Origin: Paracoccaceae bacterium
Lineage (GTDB): Bacteria > Pseudomonadota > Alphaproteobacteria > Rhodobacterales > Rhodobacteraceae
NCBI GenBank assembly: GCA_947504705.1
Contig: CANNIA010000009.1
Coordinates: 48,039 to 112,038 of the forward strand
Reading direction: 5' to 3'
Length of the DNA: 64,000 nucleotides
A model generated the notes under the pieces. The model saw only the letters and a list, made by a program, of their open reading frames with translations, was not told where the DNA came from and did not search any database. Shown here piece after piece: positions 9,439 to 18,914 of this stretch. A program made the translations under genes and the position numbers. Each line of letters starts with the position of its first letter. Positions within the stretch are counted from its first letter, which is position 1.

Positions 9439-9483
9439 GCAAATCTTTTCGAAAAGATTTGCAAAATCCTTCGAAGGATTTTG
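9439..9483. repeat. Two abutting perfect palindromes downstream of tRNA-Pro
   Basis: Positions 9439-9462 form a perfect 24-bp palindrome (half-arm GCAAATCTTTTC) and 9462-9483 form a perfect 22-bp palindrome (half-arm CAAAATCCTTC); they share the base at 9462. The two are similar to each other in design (AAATC..TT..CGAA centre). They start 30 bp after the tRNA CCA and could act as transcription terminators or as protein-binding sites; neither has the usual run of T residues after the stem. Confidence 0.8.
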
Positions 9484-9551
9484 GCCCCGCCCCGGCCTTC
9501 TTGCGAACGGGCCAGACCAAGCGCATATCTTGCTTCTGGCCGGGGACCGAA

Positions 9552-10958
9552 ATGACCATCAGCTTTGACCATTCTTACGCCCGCGACCTGCCCGGCACCT
9601 ACCTGCGGGTGCCGCCCGATTCTGCGCCCGCCCCACGGCTTCTGCTTCTGAACCAGACCTTGGCCGATGATCTGGGCCTGACCCTTGACCCGGCTGATGT
9701 CGTTCGCTGGTTTTCCGGCGCTGAGGTTCCACCGGGTGCGGACCCCATCGTCCAGGCCTATGCTGGCCACCAGTTCGGCGGCTTTTCGCCTCAGCTTGGC
9801 GACGGGCGTGCGCATCTTCTGGGCGAGGTTCTGGCCCCCGGCGGCCAACGGTTCGACATTCAGCTGAAAGGCTCCGGCCGCACCCCCTTTTCGCGCGGCG
9901 GTGATGGTAAGGCCGCCATTGGCCCGATGCTGCGCGAATATCTGATCTCGGAATTCATGGCCGCTGCGGGCGTGCCAACCACCCGTTCTCTGGCCGTTGT
10001 GGCGACGGGAGAGCAGATTTGGCGTGAGACCAAGCTACCCGGTGCCGTCCTGACCCGCGTCGCCGCAAGCCATTTGCGAGTCGGCACGTTCCAGTTCTTC
10101 GCCGCCCGTGGCGATCACGACAAGGTCAAGGCGCTGGCCGATTATGCCATCGCCCGACATTACCCCGATCTCGCAGCGGCGGATCGGCCTTATCTTGCCT
10201 TCCTTGATGCCGTCATCGCAAGGCAGGCCCGCCTGATTGCCGGATGGATGGGCCTGGGCTTCATCCATGGGGTGATGAACACCGACAACATGGCGATCTC
10301 GGGTGAGACCATCGACTATGGCCCCTGCGCCTTCATGGAAGGCTATGCACCGGGCACGGTCTTTTCCTCGATCGACCATCAGGGCCGCTATGCCTATGCC
10401 AACCAGCCGCAGATCCTTGGCTGGAACCTCGCCCGGCTGGCCGAAACTTTGGTGCCCCTGCTTGATCCCGACCCCGACCGCGCAGTGGACCTTGCCAATG
10501 ACCGCCTGACCGGAATCGCTGGCCACTATCGGACCGAATGGACCCGCGTCATGCGCCGCAAGCTTGGCCTGTTCGGCGAAGACGCCGGGGATGCCGCCTT
10601 GGCCGACGACCTGATGACCGCAATGACCGGGGCAGACTGGACCCTGACCTTCCGCCGCCTGGCTGATGAAGCCGCTCTTCGCTCCCTTTTCGAGGATTTC
10701 CGCGCCATGGAGGCCTGGCTGCCGCGCTGGCGCGCCCGCGCGGGCGAAGGCGCCGCCCAGCGCACTGCTGCGTCGAACCCCGCCGTCGTCCCACGCAACC
10801 ATAAGGTCGAAGAGGCCCTGAGTGCTGCAACAGAAGGCGAAATGGCCCCGTTCCAAGCCCTCCTTTCTGCGATCCAAGAGCCTTTTACGGCGACCGAGGC
10901 CTTCACGCTCCCTGCCCCCACCGGCTTTGGAGCTTACGTGACCTACTGCGGCACCTGA
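9552..10958 (+). CDS. selO: Protein adenylyltransferase SelO (YdiU/UPF0061)
   Basis: A 468-residue SelO-family pseudokinase that transfers AMP to Ser/Thr/Tyr of target proteins, linked in E. coli to redox homeostasis. Motifs include PIVQAYAGHQFGGFSPQLGDGRA, the ATP-binding FDIQLKGSGRTPFSRGGDGKA, and HGVMNTDNMAISGETIDYGP with catalytic and metal residues. The protein ends in Tyr-Cys-Gly-Thr, with the Cys (residue 466) near the C-terminus where animal SelO has selenocysteine. The frame runs back into the tRNA, but the ATG at 9552 matches the family N-terminus (FDHSYARDLPGTYLRV). Confidence 0.93.
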   Translation: MTISFDHSYARDLPGTYLRVPPDSAPAPRLLLLNQTLADDLGLTLDPADVVRWFSGAEVPPGADPIVQAYAGHQFGGFSPQLGDGRAHLLGEVLAPGGQRFDIQLKGSGRTPFSRGGDGKAAIGPMLREYLISEFMAAAGVPTTRSLAVVATGEQIWRETKLPGAVLTRVAASHLRVGTFQFFAARGDHDKVKALADYAIARHYPDLAAADRPYLAFLDAVIARQARLIAGWMGLGFIHGVMNTDNMAISGETIDYGPCAFMEGYAPGTVFSSIDHQGRYAYANQPQILGWNLARLAETLVPLLDPDPDRAVDLANDRLTGIAGHYRTEWTRVMRRKLGLFGEDAGDAALADDLMTAMTGADWTLTFRRLADEAALRSLFEDFRAMEAWLPRWRARAGEGAAQRTAASNPAVVPRNHKVEEALSAATEGEMAPFQALLSAIQEPFTATEAFTLPAPTGFGAYVTYCGT

Positions 10959-10995
10959 GGTTGACGAAAGCCCCTGCCCCCGCCACCATGGTGCC

Positions 10996-11550
10996 ATGGC
11001 CGACCGTTCCGACATCCACGATCGCCTTGCCGCCTCGCTTCGCGCCGCCCGCAAGGCGCGCGGGCTGTCGCTGGATGCTGCGGCCAAGCTCTCCGGGGTC
11101 AGCCGCTCGATGGTCAGCCAGATCGAACGCGGCGAATCTTCCCCGACCGTCGCCACGCTTTGGGCGCTGACGCAGGCGCTACAACTCGACTTCGCTGGCC
11201 TACTGGAATCCCGCCCGGCCCCCGGCATCGACGTCACCCGCGCCGGAACCGCCCCGGTCATCCAGCGCGGCGGGGTCACGATCCGCATCCTGTCCGCCCC
11301 CGAAAGCATCGGCGCGCATGAGGTGTACGAGTTGGTCTTCGCCCCCGGCGCACAGCTTGTCTCGGACGCCCACAGCCACGGCTGCCGGGAACATCTGACC
11401 GTGCTGGAAGGCCGCCTGTCTGTCACCTCGGGCGATGCAACCGAAGACCTCAACCCCGGCGACGTGGCCCGTTACCCAGCCGACCGGGCGCATGAGATTG
11501 CCGCCGGAGCTGCGGCGGCGCGGGCAATTCTGATCGTGCAGGACAGTTGA
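10996..11550 (+). CDS. XRE family transcriptional regulator with C-terminal cupin
   Basis: A 184-residue regulator. Residues 10-65 form a helix-turn-helix of the XRE type (AAKLSGVSRSMVSQIERGESSPTVATLW). Residues about 110-180 form a cupin sensor barrel (HSHGCREHLTVLEGRLSV, GDVARYPADRAHEI). This PuuR-like design usually controls amino-acid, polyamine or related metabolism, with the cupin sensing a small ligand. It starts 37 bp after selO and is followed by the kbl-tdh operon; whether it regulates threonine catabolism is an inference from proximity only. Confidence 0.9.
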   Translation: MADRSDIHDRLAASLRAARKARGLSLDAAAKLSGVSRSMVSQIERGESSPTVATLWALTQALQLDFAGLLESRPAPGIDVTRAGTAPVIQRGGVTIRILSAPESIGAHEVYELVFAPGAQLVSDAHSHGCREHLTVLEGRLSVTSGDATEDLNPGDVARYPADRAHEIAAGAAAARAILIVQDS

Positions 11551-11589
11551 ACCCGCAGCAGCGGGAGTTTCACACCCCCGCACCCCCGT

Positions 11590-11611
11590 GGGATATTTGG
11601 AGAAGAGAAAG
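11590..11611 (+). repeat. Intergenic GGGATATTT repeat, copy A
   Basis: A 22-bp stretch beginning GGGATATTTGGAGAAGAG that recurs without a mismatch, inverted, at 14428-14449. It is preceded by C-rich sequence and a small hairpin (CCCGC at 11552-11556 with GCGGG at 11561-11565) just after the XRE gene stop. It belongs to the family of hairpin-plus-tail elements seen elsewhere in this window. Confidence 0.8.
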
Positions 11612-11700
11612 TCGATTTCCACCTTAGCGGATTATCATCCGTAAAGTTGACAGAAAGCGCGCGATCTGACATTTTCCGCCAAATCGGAAAGGAATCTGCC

Positions 11701-12894
11701 ATGACGGATAATGCTGCCTTCCTTGACCACATCACTGCCACGCTAACGGGGATCGACTCCGAAGGCCTGATGAAACGCGAACGCCTCATCACCGGCGCAC
11801 AGGGCGCGCATGTGCAGATGGCCGGGCGCGAGATGCTGAACCTTTGCGCCAACAACTACCTTGGCTTGGCCGACGACCCCCGCCTGATCGCCGCTGCCAA
11901 AGCCGCGATGGACGACCACGGCTTCGGCATGGCGTCTGTGCGCTTCATTTGCGGCACTCAGGATATTCACCGGAAGCTGGAAACCCGGCTGGCTCAGTTC
12001 CTTGGCCATGACGACAGCATCCTCTTCGCCGCCTGTTTTGACGCCAATGGCGGGCTTTTCGAACCCCTGCTCGGGGCCGAAGATGCTGTCATCTCGGACA
12101 GCCTGAACCATGCCAGCATCATCGACGGCATTCGCCTGTGCAAAGCCAAGCGCTACCGCTATGCCAACTCCGACATGGCCGATCTTGAGGCGCAGTTGAA
12201 ACAGGCCCACGCCGAAGGATCCCGCTTCATACTGATCGCCACGGATGGCGTCTTCTCAATGGACGGCTACTACGCAAAGCTGCCCGAAATCCGGGCACTG
12301 GCCGACCAGTATGGCGCTATGGTCATGGTGGACGATTGCCACGCCACCGGTTTCACCGGCCCGCAAGGCCGTGGCACCCCGGCCCGCGCAGGCGTTCAGG
12401 TCGACATCCTGACCGGCACGCTGGGCAAGGCGCTTGGCGGCGCGTTGGGAGGCTATATCGCCGGCCCGCAACCGGTGATCGACCTTCTGCGCCAGCGCGC
12501 CCGGCCCTACCTTTTCTCCAACGCGCTTCCCCCTGCTGTGATCGGGGCCGCCCTCACCGCCCTCGACATCATCGAAAAAGCCGACGACCTCCGCGCGAAG
12601 CTTGCCGCCAACGCCACCTACTGGCGCGCGGGCCTGACCAAGGCGGGCTTTACCCTCCTGCCCGGCACTCATCCCATCATCCCGGTCATGCTGGGCGATG
12701 CCAAGCTTGCCCAAGCCATGGCCGCCGACCTGAACCAGCGCGGCGTCCATGTCGCGGGCTTCTTCTTCCCGGTCGTGCCCAAGGGCCAAGCCCGCATCCG
12801 CACCCAGATGAACGCGGCGCTGTCGACCGCTGACCTCGACTTCGCCCTCGACGCCTTCACCCAAGCCGGAAAAGCCACGGGAGTTCTGCAATGA
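11701..12894 (+). CDS. kbl: Glycine C-acetyltransferase (2-amino-3-ketobutyrate CoA ligase)
   Basis: A 397-residue PLP enzyme that cleaves 2-amino-3-oxobutyrate with CoA to glycine and acetyl-CoA, the second step of threonine catabolism. Family motifs are [43 protein letters not shown] and the PLP lysine loop [16 protein letters not shown] (Lys about residue 243). The frame is open from a TTG at 11647, but the ATG at 11701 has an AAAGGA ribosome site and gives the usual length. Its stop overlaps the tdh start by four bases (ATGA), so the pathway enzymes are coupled. Confidence 0.97.
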   Translation: MTDNAAFLDHITATLTGIDSEGLMKRERLITGAQGAHVQMAGREMLNLCANNYLGLADDPRLIAAAKAAMDDHGFGMASVRFICGTQDIHRKLETRLAQFLGHDDSILFAACFDANGGLFEPLLGAEDAVISDSLNHASIIDGIRLCKAKRYRYANSDMADLEAQLKQAHAEGSRFILIATDGVFSMDGYYAKLPEIRALADQYGAMVMVDDCHATGFTGPQGRGTPARAGVQVDILTGTLGKALGGALGGYIAGPQPVIDLLRQRARPYLFSNALPPAVIGAALTALDIIEKADDLRAKLAANATYWRAGLTKAGFTLLPGTHPIIPVMLGDAKLAQAMAADLNQRGVHVAGFFFPVVPKGQARIRTQMNAALSTADLDFALDAFTQAGKATGVLQ

Positions 12895-13955
12895 GCAACG
12901 AAATACCCGCGCGCGATCGCGCAAACGAAATGACCGTTCTGGCGAAGTCGAAGCCCGAACCCGGCCTCTGGATGGAAACCCGGCCCGTGCCGGAAATCGG
13001 CCCCGATGACGTGCTGATCAAGATCAACAAGACCGGGATCTGCGGCACCGATATCCATATCTGGAACTGGGATGCCTGGGCTGCGCGCACGGTGCCCGTG
13101 CCCTTGGTCACCGGCCACGAATTCGCGGGCGAGATCGTCGAGATCGGCAAGAACGTCGAAGGCCTGACCATCGGGCAAAGATGCTCGGGCGAAGGCCATC
13201 TGATCGGCAAGACCAGCCGTCAAAGCCGGTCGGGCAAGTTCCACCTTGACCCGGAAACCCGCGGTATCGGCGTCAACGAGCCGGGCGCTTTTGCGCAATT
13301 CCTGCGCCTGCCCGCCTTCAACGTCGTCCCCCTGCCCGATGCGATCGACGACGAAATCGGCGCTATCCTTGATCCGCTTGGCAATGCCGTACACACCGCG
13401 CTTTCCTTCGACCTGATCGGCGAAGACGTTCTGATCACTGGCGCAGGCCCCATCGGCATCATGGCCGCCGCCGTCGCCCGGCATGTGGGCGCGCGGCATG
13501 TGGTGATCACCGATATCAATCAGGCGCGCCTCGACCTTGCCGCGCAGGTGGCCGATGTGGTGCCGGTCAACGTCGCCACGACTGACCTCCGCTCGGTCTA
13601 CCCCAGCCTCAAGATGGCGCAGGGGTTTGATGTGGGGATGGAGATGTCTGGCTCCCAAGCCGCCCTTGACCAGATGGTCGAACACATGGTCATGGGCGGC
13701 CGCATCGCCATGCTTGGCATTCCGCCGGGAAAATCGCCGGTCGACTGGAGCCGGATCGTCTTCAAGGCGATCACCATCAAGGGCGTCTATGGCCGCGAGA
13801 TCTTCGAGACCTGGTACAAGATGATCGCAATGCTGGAAAACGGCCTTGATGTCCGCAAGGTCATCACCCACCGTTTCAAGGTCAATGACTTTGGCCAAGG
13901 CTTCGACGCCATGCGCTCGGGGCTTTCTGGCAAGGTCGTGCTGGACTGGACCTAA
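12891..13955 (+). CDS. tdh: L-threonine 3-dehydrogenase (structural-zinc-free variant)
   Basis: A 354-residue medium-chain dehydrogenase that oxidises threonine to 2-amino-3-oxobutyrate with NAD. The catalytic zinc ligands are intact (Cys51 in [14 protein letters not shown], His76 and Glu77 in GHEFAGE), as is the Rossmann motif [13 protein letters not shown] and the long match to E. coli Tdh in the C-terminal half ([12 protein letters not shown]). The structural zinc lobe is altered: the four E. coli cysteines (93, 96, 99, 107) align with Gly106, Ser109, Ser112 and Asp120 here. The N-terminus has about 13 more residues than E. coli Tdh; the ATG overlapping kbl is used, though the internal Met14 would fit the family start better. 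Confidence 0.95.
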   Translation: MSNEIPARDRANEMTVLAKSKPEPGLWMETRPVPEIGPDDVLIKINKTGICGTDIHIWNWDAWAARTVPVPLVTGHEFAGEIVEIGKNVEGLTIGQRCSGEGHLIGKTSRQSRSGKFHLDPETRGIGVNEPGAFAQFLRLPAFNVVPLPDAIDDEIGAILDPLGNAVHTALSFDLIGEDVLITGAGPIGIMAAAVARHVGARHVVITDINQARLDLAAQVADVVPVNVATTDLRSVYPSLKMAQGFDVGMEMSGSQAALDQMVEHMVMGGRIAMLGIPPGKSPVDWSRIVFKAITIKGVYGREIFETWYKMIAMLENGLDVRKVITHRFKVNDFGQGFDAMRSGLSGKVVLDWT

Positions 13956-14034
13956 CCCTACCACATCGCTCACTTTAACGCTTTCCTAACTATTTCCCTG
14001 CCACTCTGGCCGCAAGCGGATCGGGGTGGCAGTC

Positions 14035-14412
14035 ATGGACGGCGGATTCGGCACGCAAGCACTTCACCCACCGGGCACCGCCGGGGGCCTTCCCGGCGCA
14101 ACCGGGGACTCCTGCACCAAGCTTGATACCGGCCACCGCTATCAGGTTCGTCGCAACCAGATCAATCCGGGGGGCGTCCGCCCCTCCTGCCACCACCTCC
14201 ACCGCGCCGAACACTGGACAGTGGTTCAGGGCACCGCACGCGTCACACGGGATGGCCAAACGCAGCTATTCAGCGAAGGTCAATCTTTTCTTGTGCCCCT
14301 TCGCCAAGCCCACGCGCTGGAAAACCCCGGTCGAATCCCCCTGATCCTGATCGAGGTCTGGACCGGGGCCTATCTGGCGGACGACGACCTGATCCCCAAC
14401 ACCACTAGCTGA
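14035..14412 (+). CDS. Stand-alone cupin, mannose-6-phosphate isomerase type II-like
   Basis: A 125-residue protein made of one cupin barrel. The sequence from GHRYQVRRNQINPGG to ENPGRIPLILIEVWTGAYLADDD matches the C-terminal isomerase domain of bifunctional mannose-1-phosphate guanylyltransferase/mannose-6-phosphate isomerase, including the metal-binding HHLHRAEHW and a Gln/His pair typical of that cupin. There is no nucleotidyltransferase domain attached. An ATG at 14035 follows GGGG by 8 bases; a GTG three codons earlier is possible. It could be an isomerase or a sugar-binding relative; the activity is not shown by the sequence. Confidence 0.75.
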   Translation: MDGGFGTQALHPPGTAGGLPGATGDSCTKLDTGHRYQVRRNQINPGGVRPSCHHLHRAEHWTVVQGTARVTRDGQTQLFSEGQSFLVPLRQAHALENPGRIPLILIEVWTGAYLADDDLIPNTTS

Positions 14413-14765
14413 CACCCCTCCCAACGTCTTTCTCTTCTCCAAATATCCCGGGGAGCGCGAGGGGCAGCGCCCCTCGCCCCCAAGGAGGAGGGCGCGGCCC
14501 CGACGACGAGGCAAAAAACTTGCGCGCAAGCGCTCAATTTGAAAACCGCTGGCACCCGCCTGACCGTTGAACAACGCCCGAACCACCGGGGCAAGACGGG
14601 CCACGGATGAATCATCCGGGTTAAGAATTCATGAAGGTGTTCCCGTAACTCGTTGCTTTCATTCAACTCGTGATTTTGCCCAGGCGGGACACCCCACGAT
14701 AGCCCCGGTTTACACTGCCCCAAGCATCGGCGATAATCAGCCGGAACCACCTAGGGCCCGCCGCC
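14413..14765. other. 353-bp intergenic region before trpG
   Basis: This region holds a GGGATATTT-type repeat with a hairpin (14428-14477) in its first part. The rest, up to trpG, shows no convincing coding frame. I looked for a trp attenuator (a short leader peptide with tandem Trp codons followed by alternative stems) and did not find one. A TACACT hexamer at 14711-14716 could be a weak -10 element for the trpGDC operon, but no good -35 lies at the proper spacing. Confidence 0.6.
14428..14477 (-). repeat. Intergenic hairpin plus GGGATATTT tail, copy B
   Basis: Read on the minus strand, a 9-bp perfect stem (14477-14469 with 14465-14457, loop of 3) is followed by a C/G-rich spacer and then the 22-bp tail beginning GGGATATTTGGAGAAGAG (14449-14428). 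The tail is identical to copy A at 11590-11611 in the opposite orientation, so the two copies enclose kbl, tdh and the cupin gene. Confidence 0.85.
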
Positions 14766-15353
14766 ATGCTTCTTTTGATCGATAACTACGACAGCTTCAC
14801 CTACAACCTCGTCCACTACTTGGGCGAACTTGGGGCCAACGTGGTCGTCAAGCGCAACGATGCTCTGCAAGTCCAGGACGTGATCGCGATGGGCCCCGAG
14901 GTCATCGTCCTCTCCCCCGGTCCCTGTGACCCCGCCGCCGCTGGCATCTGCCTTCCCCTGACCAAAGCCGCCGCCAGCGCTGGCATCCCCCTTCTCGGCG
15001 TCTGCCTGGGCCACCAGACCATTGGCGAAGCTTTCGGCGGCAAGGTCGTCCGTTGCCACGAGATCGTACACGGCAAGATGGGGACGATGCATCACTCCGG
15101 GAAAGGCGTCTTCCGGGGCCTGCCCTCGCCCTTCCAGGCGACCCGGTATCATAGCCTCGTCGTCGACCGCGCGACCCTGCCGCCCGAACTGGAGGTCACC
15201 GCCTGGCTGGAAGATGGCACGATCATGGGGCTGCGGCATCGAAAGCACCTGATCGAGGGTGTCCAATTCCACCCTGAAAGCATTGCCTCCGAACACGGGC
15301 ACCAGCTGCTGCGCAACTTCCTTGACGAAGCGAAAGCCAAGGTCCCGGCATGA
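14766..15353 (+). CDS. trpG: Anthranilate synthase component II (glutamine amidotransferase)
   Basis: A 195-residue class I glutamine amidotransferase that feeds ammonia to TrpE. The start [22 protein letters not shown], the oxyanion strand LSPGPCDP, the nucleophile elbow [15 protein letters not shown] (catalytic Cys), and the His-Glu pair in [15 protein letters not shown] are all present. It heads a translationally coupled run: its stop overlaps trpD by four bases (ATGA). Confidence 0.97.
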   Translation: MLLLIDNYDSFTYNLVHYLGELGANVVVKRNDALQVQDVIAMGPEVIVLSPGPCDPAAAGICLPLTKAAASAGIPLLGVCLGHQTIGEAFGGKVVRCHEIVHGKMGTMHHSGKGVFRGLPSPFQATRYHSLVVDRATLPPELEVTAWLEDGTIMGLRHRKHLIEGVQFHPESIASEHGHQLLRNFLDEAKAKVPA

Positions 15354-16363
15354 GCGACATCCTGAAGCCCCTGATCGGCATTGCCGCCAATCGCCCGCTG
15401 ACAAGCCAAGAAGCCGAAGCCGCCTTCAACGCGCTTTTCGAAGGTCAGGGAACCCCGGCCCAGATGGGCGGCTTCCTGATGGCCCTTCGGACGCGCGGCG
15501 AAACGGTCGATGAATACGCCGCCGCCGCCAGCGTGATGAGGTCGAAATGCAATCCAGTGCGCGCGCCCAAGGGTGCGATGGACATCGTCGGCACCGGTGG
15601 CGATGGCAAGGGCACGCTCAACATCTCGACCGCGACGGCCTTTGTCGTGGCTGGGGCAGGAGTGATCGTGGCCAAGCACGGCAACCGGAACCTGTCGTCC
15701 AAGTCCGGCGCGGCGGATGCCCTGACGGAGCTTGGACTCAACGTCATGGTCGGACCAGAGGTCGTAGAACGCTGCCTGAATGAGGCCGGGATCGGCTTCA
15801 TGATGGCCCCGATGCACCACCCGGCGATCCGGCATGTGATGCCGGTCCGGGCCGAGCTTGGCACGCGAACTATCTTCAACATCCTGGGGCCGCTGACCAA
15901 CCCGGCGGGTGTCAAGCGCCAGCTGACCGGGGCGTTCTCGGATGCGCTGATCCGCCCGATGGCCGAAACCCTGCTGCAGCTCGGGACCGAAAAGGCATGG
16001 CTGGTGCATGGCTCGGACGGCACCGACGAGATCACCATCTGCGGCGCGACGTCTGTTTCGGCAGTCGAAAATGGCGGGGTGCGGGACTTTACCGTCCATC
16101 CCGAGGACGCGGGCCTTGCCCCCCATCCGTTCGAGGCGATCCTTGGCGGCACGCCTGCCGAAAATGCGGTCGCCTTCCGTGCCCTTCTGAACGGCGCAGC
16201 GGGAGCTTACCGTGATGCCGTCCTGCTGAACGCCGCCGCGGCATTGGTGGTGGCTGACAAGGCCCAGACCCTGAAAGAGGGGGTCGAAATGGCCAAAGCC
16301 TCGATCGATTCCGGGGCCGCGAAGGCCAAGATCGAAGCGCTCGCCCGCCTGACCAACGCCTAA
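15350..16363 (+). CDS. trpD: Anthranilate phosphoribosyltransferase
   Basis: A 337-residue enzyme that joins anthranilate and PRPP to give phosphoribosyl-anthranilate. The PRPP-binding motif [17 protein letters not shown], the [21 protein letters not shown] segment, and [12 protein letters not shown] are characteristic of the TrpD fold. Length is typical. It overlaps trpG by four bases and is followed by trpC after 9 bp. Confidence 0.97.
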   Translation: MSDILKPLIGIAANRPLTSQEAEAAFNALFEGQGTPAQMGGFLMALRTRGETVDEYAAAASVMRSKCNPVRAPKGAMDIVGTGGDGKGTLNISTATAFVVAGAGVIVAKHGNRNLSSKSGAADALTELGLNVMVGPEVVERCLNEAGIGFMMAPMHHPAIRHVMPVRAELGTRTIFNILGPLTNPAGVKRQLTGAFSDALIRPMAETLLQLGTEKAWLVHGSDGTDEITICGATSVSAVENGGVRDFTVHPEDAGLAPHPFEAILGGTPAENAVAFRALLNGAAGAYRDAVLLNAAAALVVADKAQTLKEGVEMAKASIDSGAAKAKIEALARLTNA

Positions 16364-16372
16364 GGGACCCCG

Positions 16373-17185
16373 ATGAGCACGATTCTCGACCGTATCAAGG
16401 CCTACAAGCTGGAAGAGGTGGCCAAGGCCAAGGCCGCGATCCCGCTGGCCGAAGTTGAAGCCGCCGCCAAGGCCGCCGCCCCACCACGCGGCTTTGCCCG
16501 TGCGCTGCGCGAGGCCGCGTTGACCGGTTATGGGTTGATTGCCGAGATCAAGAAGGCCAGCCCCTCGAAAGGCCTGATCCGCGCCGATTTTGACCCGTCC
16601 GCCCTTGCCCGCGCCTATCAGGCCGGGGGGGCGACCTGCCTTTCGGTGCTGACGGACGGGCCGTCATTCCAAGGGGCCGACGAATTCCTGCTGGCCGCCC
16701 ATGACGCGGTGCCGCTCCCTTGCCTGCGCAAGGACTTCCTGTACGACACCTATCAGGTGACCCAATCCCGTGCGCTGAACGCCGATTGCATCCTGCTCAT
16801 CATGGCCTCGCTCGAGGATGGCCAAGCCGCCGAGATGGAGGCCGCCGCCTTTGACCTTGGCATGGATGTGCTGATCGAAGTGCATGACGAGGCCGAACTG
16901 GAGCGCGCGTCACTGCTGAAATCGCCACTGATCGGGATCAACAACCGGAACTTGCACACGTTCGAAGTGACGCTGGAGACCACCCGCCGTCTGGCCCGCC
17001 GGGTGCCCGAGGATCGGATGATCGTCGCCGAAAGTGGATTGTTCACGCCCGAGGATCTGGCCGACCTTGCGCAATATGGCGCGCGGGCATTCCTTATCGG
17101 CGAAAGCCTGATGCGGCAGACCGATGTTGCCGCCGCAACGCGCGCCATCCTGTCGCATCCCCTGACGGCGCAGGACGGGCTGTGA
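16373..17185 (+). CDS. trpC: Indole-3-glycerol-phosphate synthase
   Basis: A 270-residue TIM-barrel enzyme that closes the indole ring in tryptophan synthesis. Characteristic strands are [21 protein letters not shown] (substrate phosphate and catalytic Lys), [26 protein letters not shown] and [13 protein letters not shown], ending with [10 protein letters not shown]. It is monofunctional: no fused TrpF domain. The last bases overlap the GTG of moaC (GTGA), so the trp genes and molybdenum-cofactor genes appear to be one transcript. Confidence 0.97.
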   Translation: MSTILDRIKAYKLEEVAKAKAAIPLAEVEAAAKAAAPPRGFARALREAALTGYGLIAEIKKASPSKGLIRADFDPSALARAYQAGGATCLSVLTDGPSFQGADEFLLAAHDAVPLPCLRKDFLYDTYQVTQSRALNADCILLIMASLEDGQAAEMEAAAFDLGMDVLIEVHDEAELERASLLKSPLIGINNRNLHTFEVTLETTRRLARRVPEDRMIVAESGLFTPEDLADLAQYGARAFLIGESLMRQTDVAAATRAILSHPLTAQDGL

Positions 17186-17658
17186 GCGGGCTTTCGCATT
17201 TCGATGACCAGGGTCAGGCCCATATGGTCGATGTGTCGGGCAAGCCGGTGACCGACCGGGTGGCCGTGGCCGTGGGTGCCGTTCGGATGACAGCCGAGAC
17301 GCTGGCGCTGATCACCGAAGGTCGGGCGAAAAAGGGTGACGTGCTGTCGGTTGCCCGGCTGGCGGGGATCATGGCGGCGAAAAAGACCTCCGATCTGATC
17401 CCTTTGTGTCATCCCCTGCCGATCACCAAGGTGGCGCTGGAATTGACCGCTGACCCCGCGCTGCCGGGCGTGCGGATCGAGGCGACCGTCAGGACCTCGG
17501 GTCAGACCGGGGTCGAGATGGAGGCGCTGACGGCGGTCTCGGTAGCGGCGCTGACGGTATATGACATGGTCAAGGCGGTGGAAAAGTCGATGGTGATCGA
17601 TGGCATCCGCCTGATCCTGAAAGATGGCGGTAAATCAGGCCGTTACGAGGCCCAGTGA
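17182..17658 (+). CDS. moaC: Cyclic pyranopterin monophosphate synthase
   Basis: A 158-residue MoaC protein for the early step of molybdenum-cofactor synthesis, acting after MoaA. Conserved segments are [20 protein letters not shown], the [11 protein letters not shown] motif with the active-site His, and [20 protein letters not shown] followed by [11 protein letters not shown] and the conserved KSGR near the end. It begins at a GTG overlapping trpC and ends overlapping moeA. Confidence 0.96.
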   Translation: MSGLSHFDDQGQAHMVDVSGKPVTDRVAVAVGAVRMTAETLALITEGRAKKGDVLSVARLAGIMAAKKTSDLIPLCHPLPITKVALELTADPALPGVRIEATVRTSGQTGVEMEALTAVSVAALTVYDMVKAVEKSMVIDGIRLILKDGGKSGRYEAQ

Positions 17659-18836
17659 AAGTTGGCACCATGATTTCGGTCGAAGAGGCGCTTGCCCGTT
17701 GTTTGGCCCTTGCGGCCCCGCTTGGCCCTGAGACCGTTCCCCTTGCCAAGGCCGCTGGACGCTGGATGTGCGTGCCTGCAGTCGCGACCCGCGACCAGCC
17801 GCCGTTTGATGCCTCGGCCATGGATGGCTATGCGGTTCAGGGCGACCCTGCCATCGGTGCACGCTTCAAGATCATCGGCGAAGCTGTCGCAGGGCATGCA
17901 TTTTCCGGGATTGTCGGTCCGGGAGAGGCCGCCCGAATCTTTACCGGTGCACCGGTGCCAAAGGGTGCTTCGCGGGTTGTCATTCAGGAAGATGTCCGAC
18001 GCGAGGACGGCCTGATCACTATGACCGGAACCGACCAAGGCACCAATATCCGCCCGTGTGGACAGGATTTCCGCGTCGGCGACAGCCTGTCTCCCCGTCG
18101 GTTGCGGGCCAATGATCTGGCGCTTTTGGCAGCGATGAACATTCCGGCGGTCACAGTGACGCGCCGCCCGGTGGTGGCGCTGATCTCCACCGGGGATGAG
18201 TTGGTGATGCCGGGGGAGGACCCAAGGCCCGAGCAGATCATCGCGTCGAACGGTTTTGCGCTGAAGGCGATGGTCGAGGAAGCGGGCGGCGAGGCGCGGC
18301 TTTTGCCCATCGCGCGGGATAGTGAGGCAGAGCTTGCCACCGTGCTGGCGCTGACCGAAGGGGCCGATCTGATCGTCACCATCGGTGGCGCCTCGGTCGG
18401 CGACCATGATCTGGTCGGCAAGGTGGCGGGGCTGGAGCATGCGTTCTGGAAGATCGCGGTGCGTCCGGGCAAACCGCTGATGGCCGGACGGTTGAATGGC
18501 GTCCCCATGCTGGGCCTGCCGGGCAACCCGGTTTCGGCCATTGTGTGCGGGCATCTTTTCCTGTTGCCGATGCTGCGCGCGATGCTGGGGATGCCGGACC
18601 CTGCCCCGCGCCCCGGAGTTGCGCTTGCCGGTGTGGACCTGCCCGCCAACGGGGTCCGTGCCCATTACATGCGGGCGCGGCTGATTGCGGGTGAAGGACT
18701 GCCGGTGATCACACCCTTTGACCGGCAGGATTCAGCGCTTCTGTCGATATTGGGCGAAGCGAATGCGCTTTTGCTGCGACCGGTGAATGACGGGCCGTTG
18801 GCAAGGGGCAGCAGGGTTCCCTACCTGCCGATGTAA
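17655..18836 (+). CDS. moeA: Molybdopterin molybdotransferase
   Basis: A 393-residue MoeA that inserts molybdate into adenylated molybdopterin. The N-terminal [13 protein letters not shown] motif, the [14 protein letters not shown] segment, the MogA-like domain with STGDELV and [11 protein letters not shown], and LPGNPVSA in the C-terminal part are all present. Two starts are possible: GTG at 17655, overlapping the moaC stop, or ATG at 17670, which matches the common family start (MISVEEAL) better. No moaA or moaE lies nearby in this window. Confidence 0.95.
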   Translation: MKVGTMISVEEALARCLALAAPLGPETVPLAKAAGRWMCVPAVATRDQPPFDASAMDGYAVQGDPAIGARFKIIGEAVAGHAFSGIVGPGEAARIFTGAPVPKGASRVVIQEDVRREDGLITMTGTDQGTNIRPCGQDFRVGDSLSPRRLRANDLALLAAMNIPAVTVTRRPVVALISTGDELVMPGEDPRPEQIIASNGFALKAMVEEAGGEARLLPIARDSEAELATVLALTEGADLIVTIGGASVGDHDLVGKVAGLEHAFWKIAVRPGKPLMAGRLNGVPMLGLPGNPVSAIVCGHLFLLPMLRAMLGMPDPAPRPGVALAGVDLPANGVRAHYMRARLIAGEGLPVITPFDRQDSALLSILGEANALLLRPVNDGPLARGSRVPYLPM

Positions 18837-18853
18837 ACAATTCGCAAAATTTC

Positions 18854-18882
18854 TTGACACAAACCGGGAACACGGGCAGAAC
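18854..18882 (+). promoter_or_regulatory. lexA promoter with alphaproteobacterial SOS box
   Basis: A TTGACA -35 element at 18854-18859 is followed at 18868-18882 by GAAC-ACGGGCA-GAAC, an exact match to the GAAC-N7-GAAC direct-repeat LexA box of alphaproteobacteria. The box lies 9 bp after the -35 element and 33 bp before the lexA ATG, placing it over the promoter core and implying autoregulation. Confidence 0.85.
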
Positions 18883-18914
18883 ATTGTGTTAACAAAGGTT
18901 GTGAGGGCACGGGC

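Noticed and set aside
10985..11000. Pair of CCATGG palindromes before the XRE gene
   Set aside because: Two six-base palindromes in a G+C-rich region around an ATG are expected by chance and have no supporting context.
11590..14449. Composite transposon carrying kbl-tdh
   Set aside because: The flanking 22-bp copies have no transposase and look like members of a dispersed intergenic repeat; no target-site duplication was seen.
14413..14765. trp attenuator or leader peptide before trpG
   Set aside because: No short frame with tandem Trp codons and no alternative terminator stem was found.
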